NCBI RefSeq assembly: GCF_014230145.1
Contig: NZ_JACHVC010000012.1
Location: forward strand, 1,059,001-1,123,000
Direction of reading: 5' to 3'
Source of the DNA: Pelagicoccus albus
Lineage (GTDB): Bacteria > Verrucomicrobiota > Verrucomicrobiia > Opitutales > Opitutaceae
DNA: 64,000 nt
How positions within the stretch are numbered: position 1 is the stretch's first letter; every line of letters begins with the position of its first letter. The notes under the pieces were generated by a model. It had not been told where the DNA came from, ran no database searches, and was given only the letters and a program-made list of their open reading frames with translations. Shown here in pieces: positions 63,393-64,000 of the stretch. The position numbers and the translations under genes were made by a program.

Positions 63393-64000
63393 ATGAATTC
63401 GAAAAAGAAAATTCTGGTAATAGGCGGCGTCGCGGCAGGAGCTTCTTTCGCCGCCCGTTGCCGACGTCTCGATGAAGAGGTGGAGATTATCGTCCTCGAG
63501 CGTGGACCCGATGTCTCGTTCGCGAACTGCGGTCTCCCTTATTATGTAGGCGGCGAGATATCGGACCGAGATGCGCTCGCTGTGCAGACCCCCCAGAGCC
63601 TGCAAGCGATGTTGAAGCTCGATGTTCGCACACGCAGTGAAGCTCGAAGCATCAATCTGGAAGCAAAGACCGTAGAAGTCGCCAATCTCGATAGTGGGGA
63701 CACGGAGACAGTCTCTTACGACGCGCTCATGCTAGCGCCTGGAGCCAAGCCCATCGTGCCGCCGCTCCCGGGCATCGACGACCCTCGCATTCATACGCTG
63801 CGAAACCTGCAGGACATGGACCGCATCAAGGCCATGGTTTCCTCAGCCAAGCGGGCTGTCGTGGTGGGAGCTGGTTTCATTGGCCTCGAAATGACAGAGC
63901 AGCTCAAGCGGCTCGGGCTCGAGGTGACGATTGTGGAGATGCAGTCACAAGTGCTTCCCCAGCTGGATCCGGAAATGTCGATGCTCATGGAGAGCGAGCT
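63393..64000 (+). CDS. CoA-disulfide reductase-like flavoprotein (3' end outside window)
   Basis: The first ~202 residues of a pyridine-nucleotide-disulfide oxidoreductase. The N-terminal FAD motif VIGGVAAGASFAARCRRL and the single redox Cys in FANCGLPYYVGG (residue ~43) match CoA-disulfide reductases and NADH oxidases, and GAGFIGLEMTEQLKRLGLEVTIVE is the NAD(P)H-binding motif. Some relatives carry a C-terminal rhodanese domain, which would lie beyond the window. It is the third gene of the ArsR-Dps unit. Confidence 0.85.
   Translation, partial: MNSKKKILVIGGVAAGASFAARCRRLDEEVEIIVLERGPDVSFANCGLPYYVGGEISDRDALAVQTPQSLQAMLKLDVRTRSEARSINLEAKTVEVANLDSGDTETVSYDALMLAPGAKPIVPPLPGIDDPRIHTLRNLQDMDRIKAMVSSAKRAVVVGAGFIGLEMTEQLKRLGLEVTIVEMQSQVLPQLDPEMSMLMESE

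Overview
The window is bacterial chromosome with no rRNA, tRNA or CRISPR array that I could see. The protein set suggests Verrucomicrobiota, probably class Opitutia (Pelagicoccus or Puniceicoccales-like): a PspA/DUF350 cluster, a TatT-type TRAP component, a CGWS glutaredoxin, CDP-alcohol phosphatidyltransferase, and ECF sigma/RskA pairs. That assignment is from family knowledge, not from a search.

Layout. 1-6271 (+) is a compact envelope-stress-like operon: the tail of a low-complexity protein, a duplicated DUF350 membrane protein, an unknown protein, a K+-channel/RCK protein, a DUF2170/YjfI-like protein, PspA, S-adenosylmethionine decarboxylase and a CbbX-type AAA ATPase. It resembles E. coli yjfIJKLM with added channel, polyamine and ATPase genes, and is the most system-like part of the window. 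6340-15863 holds housekeeping genes: transaldolase, a SIS protein, an orphan RelE-like protein, pssA, dnaN, moaA-cinA and an unusual uvrC. 15949-28474 holds gltB, a glutaredoxin, recA, mnmE, mnmG, a PhoB/PhoR pair with a PHO-box-like site upstream, and trmB. 28913-35498 is a full F0F1 ATP synthase operon (atpBEFHAGDC) with a very short delta subunit.

35640-40563 is a graveyard of insertion sequences: an IS66 relic, a structurally complete IS256-family element with terminal repeats and an 8-bp target duplication but a frameshifted transposase, a decayed inverted relative of that IS which it interrupts, and an IS3-family relic. These border an AT-richer surface-polysaccharide locus (38.2-49.0 kb): a GT-C-like membrane protein, a GT2-GT4 fusion, a methyltransferase with a long coiled coil, Wzt with a C-terminal carbohydrate-binding domain, Wzm, a GT2 with an inserted domain, and a GT4. 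The set predicts an ABC-transporter-exported glycan whose length is set by a methyl-capping, coiled-coil protein, by analogy with WbdD.

49.1-64.0 kb carries metW and metX on opposite strands, an ECF sigma/anti-sigma pair, an orphan TatT-DctP pair, yebC, yidC-rnpA-rpmH, a GH5 lipoprotein, a DUF3365 haem lipoprotein, a di-haem cytochrome c peroxidase, and an ArsR-Dps-CoA-disulfide-reductase module with two matching operator-like dyads. dnaN, mnmE, mnmG, the atp operon, yidC, rnpA and rpmH in one window are what is usually found near a replication origin, but dnaA is absent and I could not place an origin.
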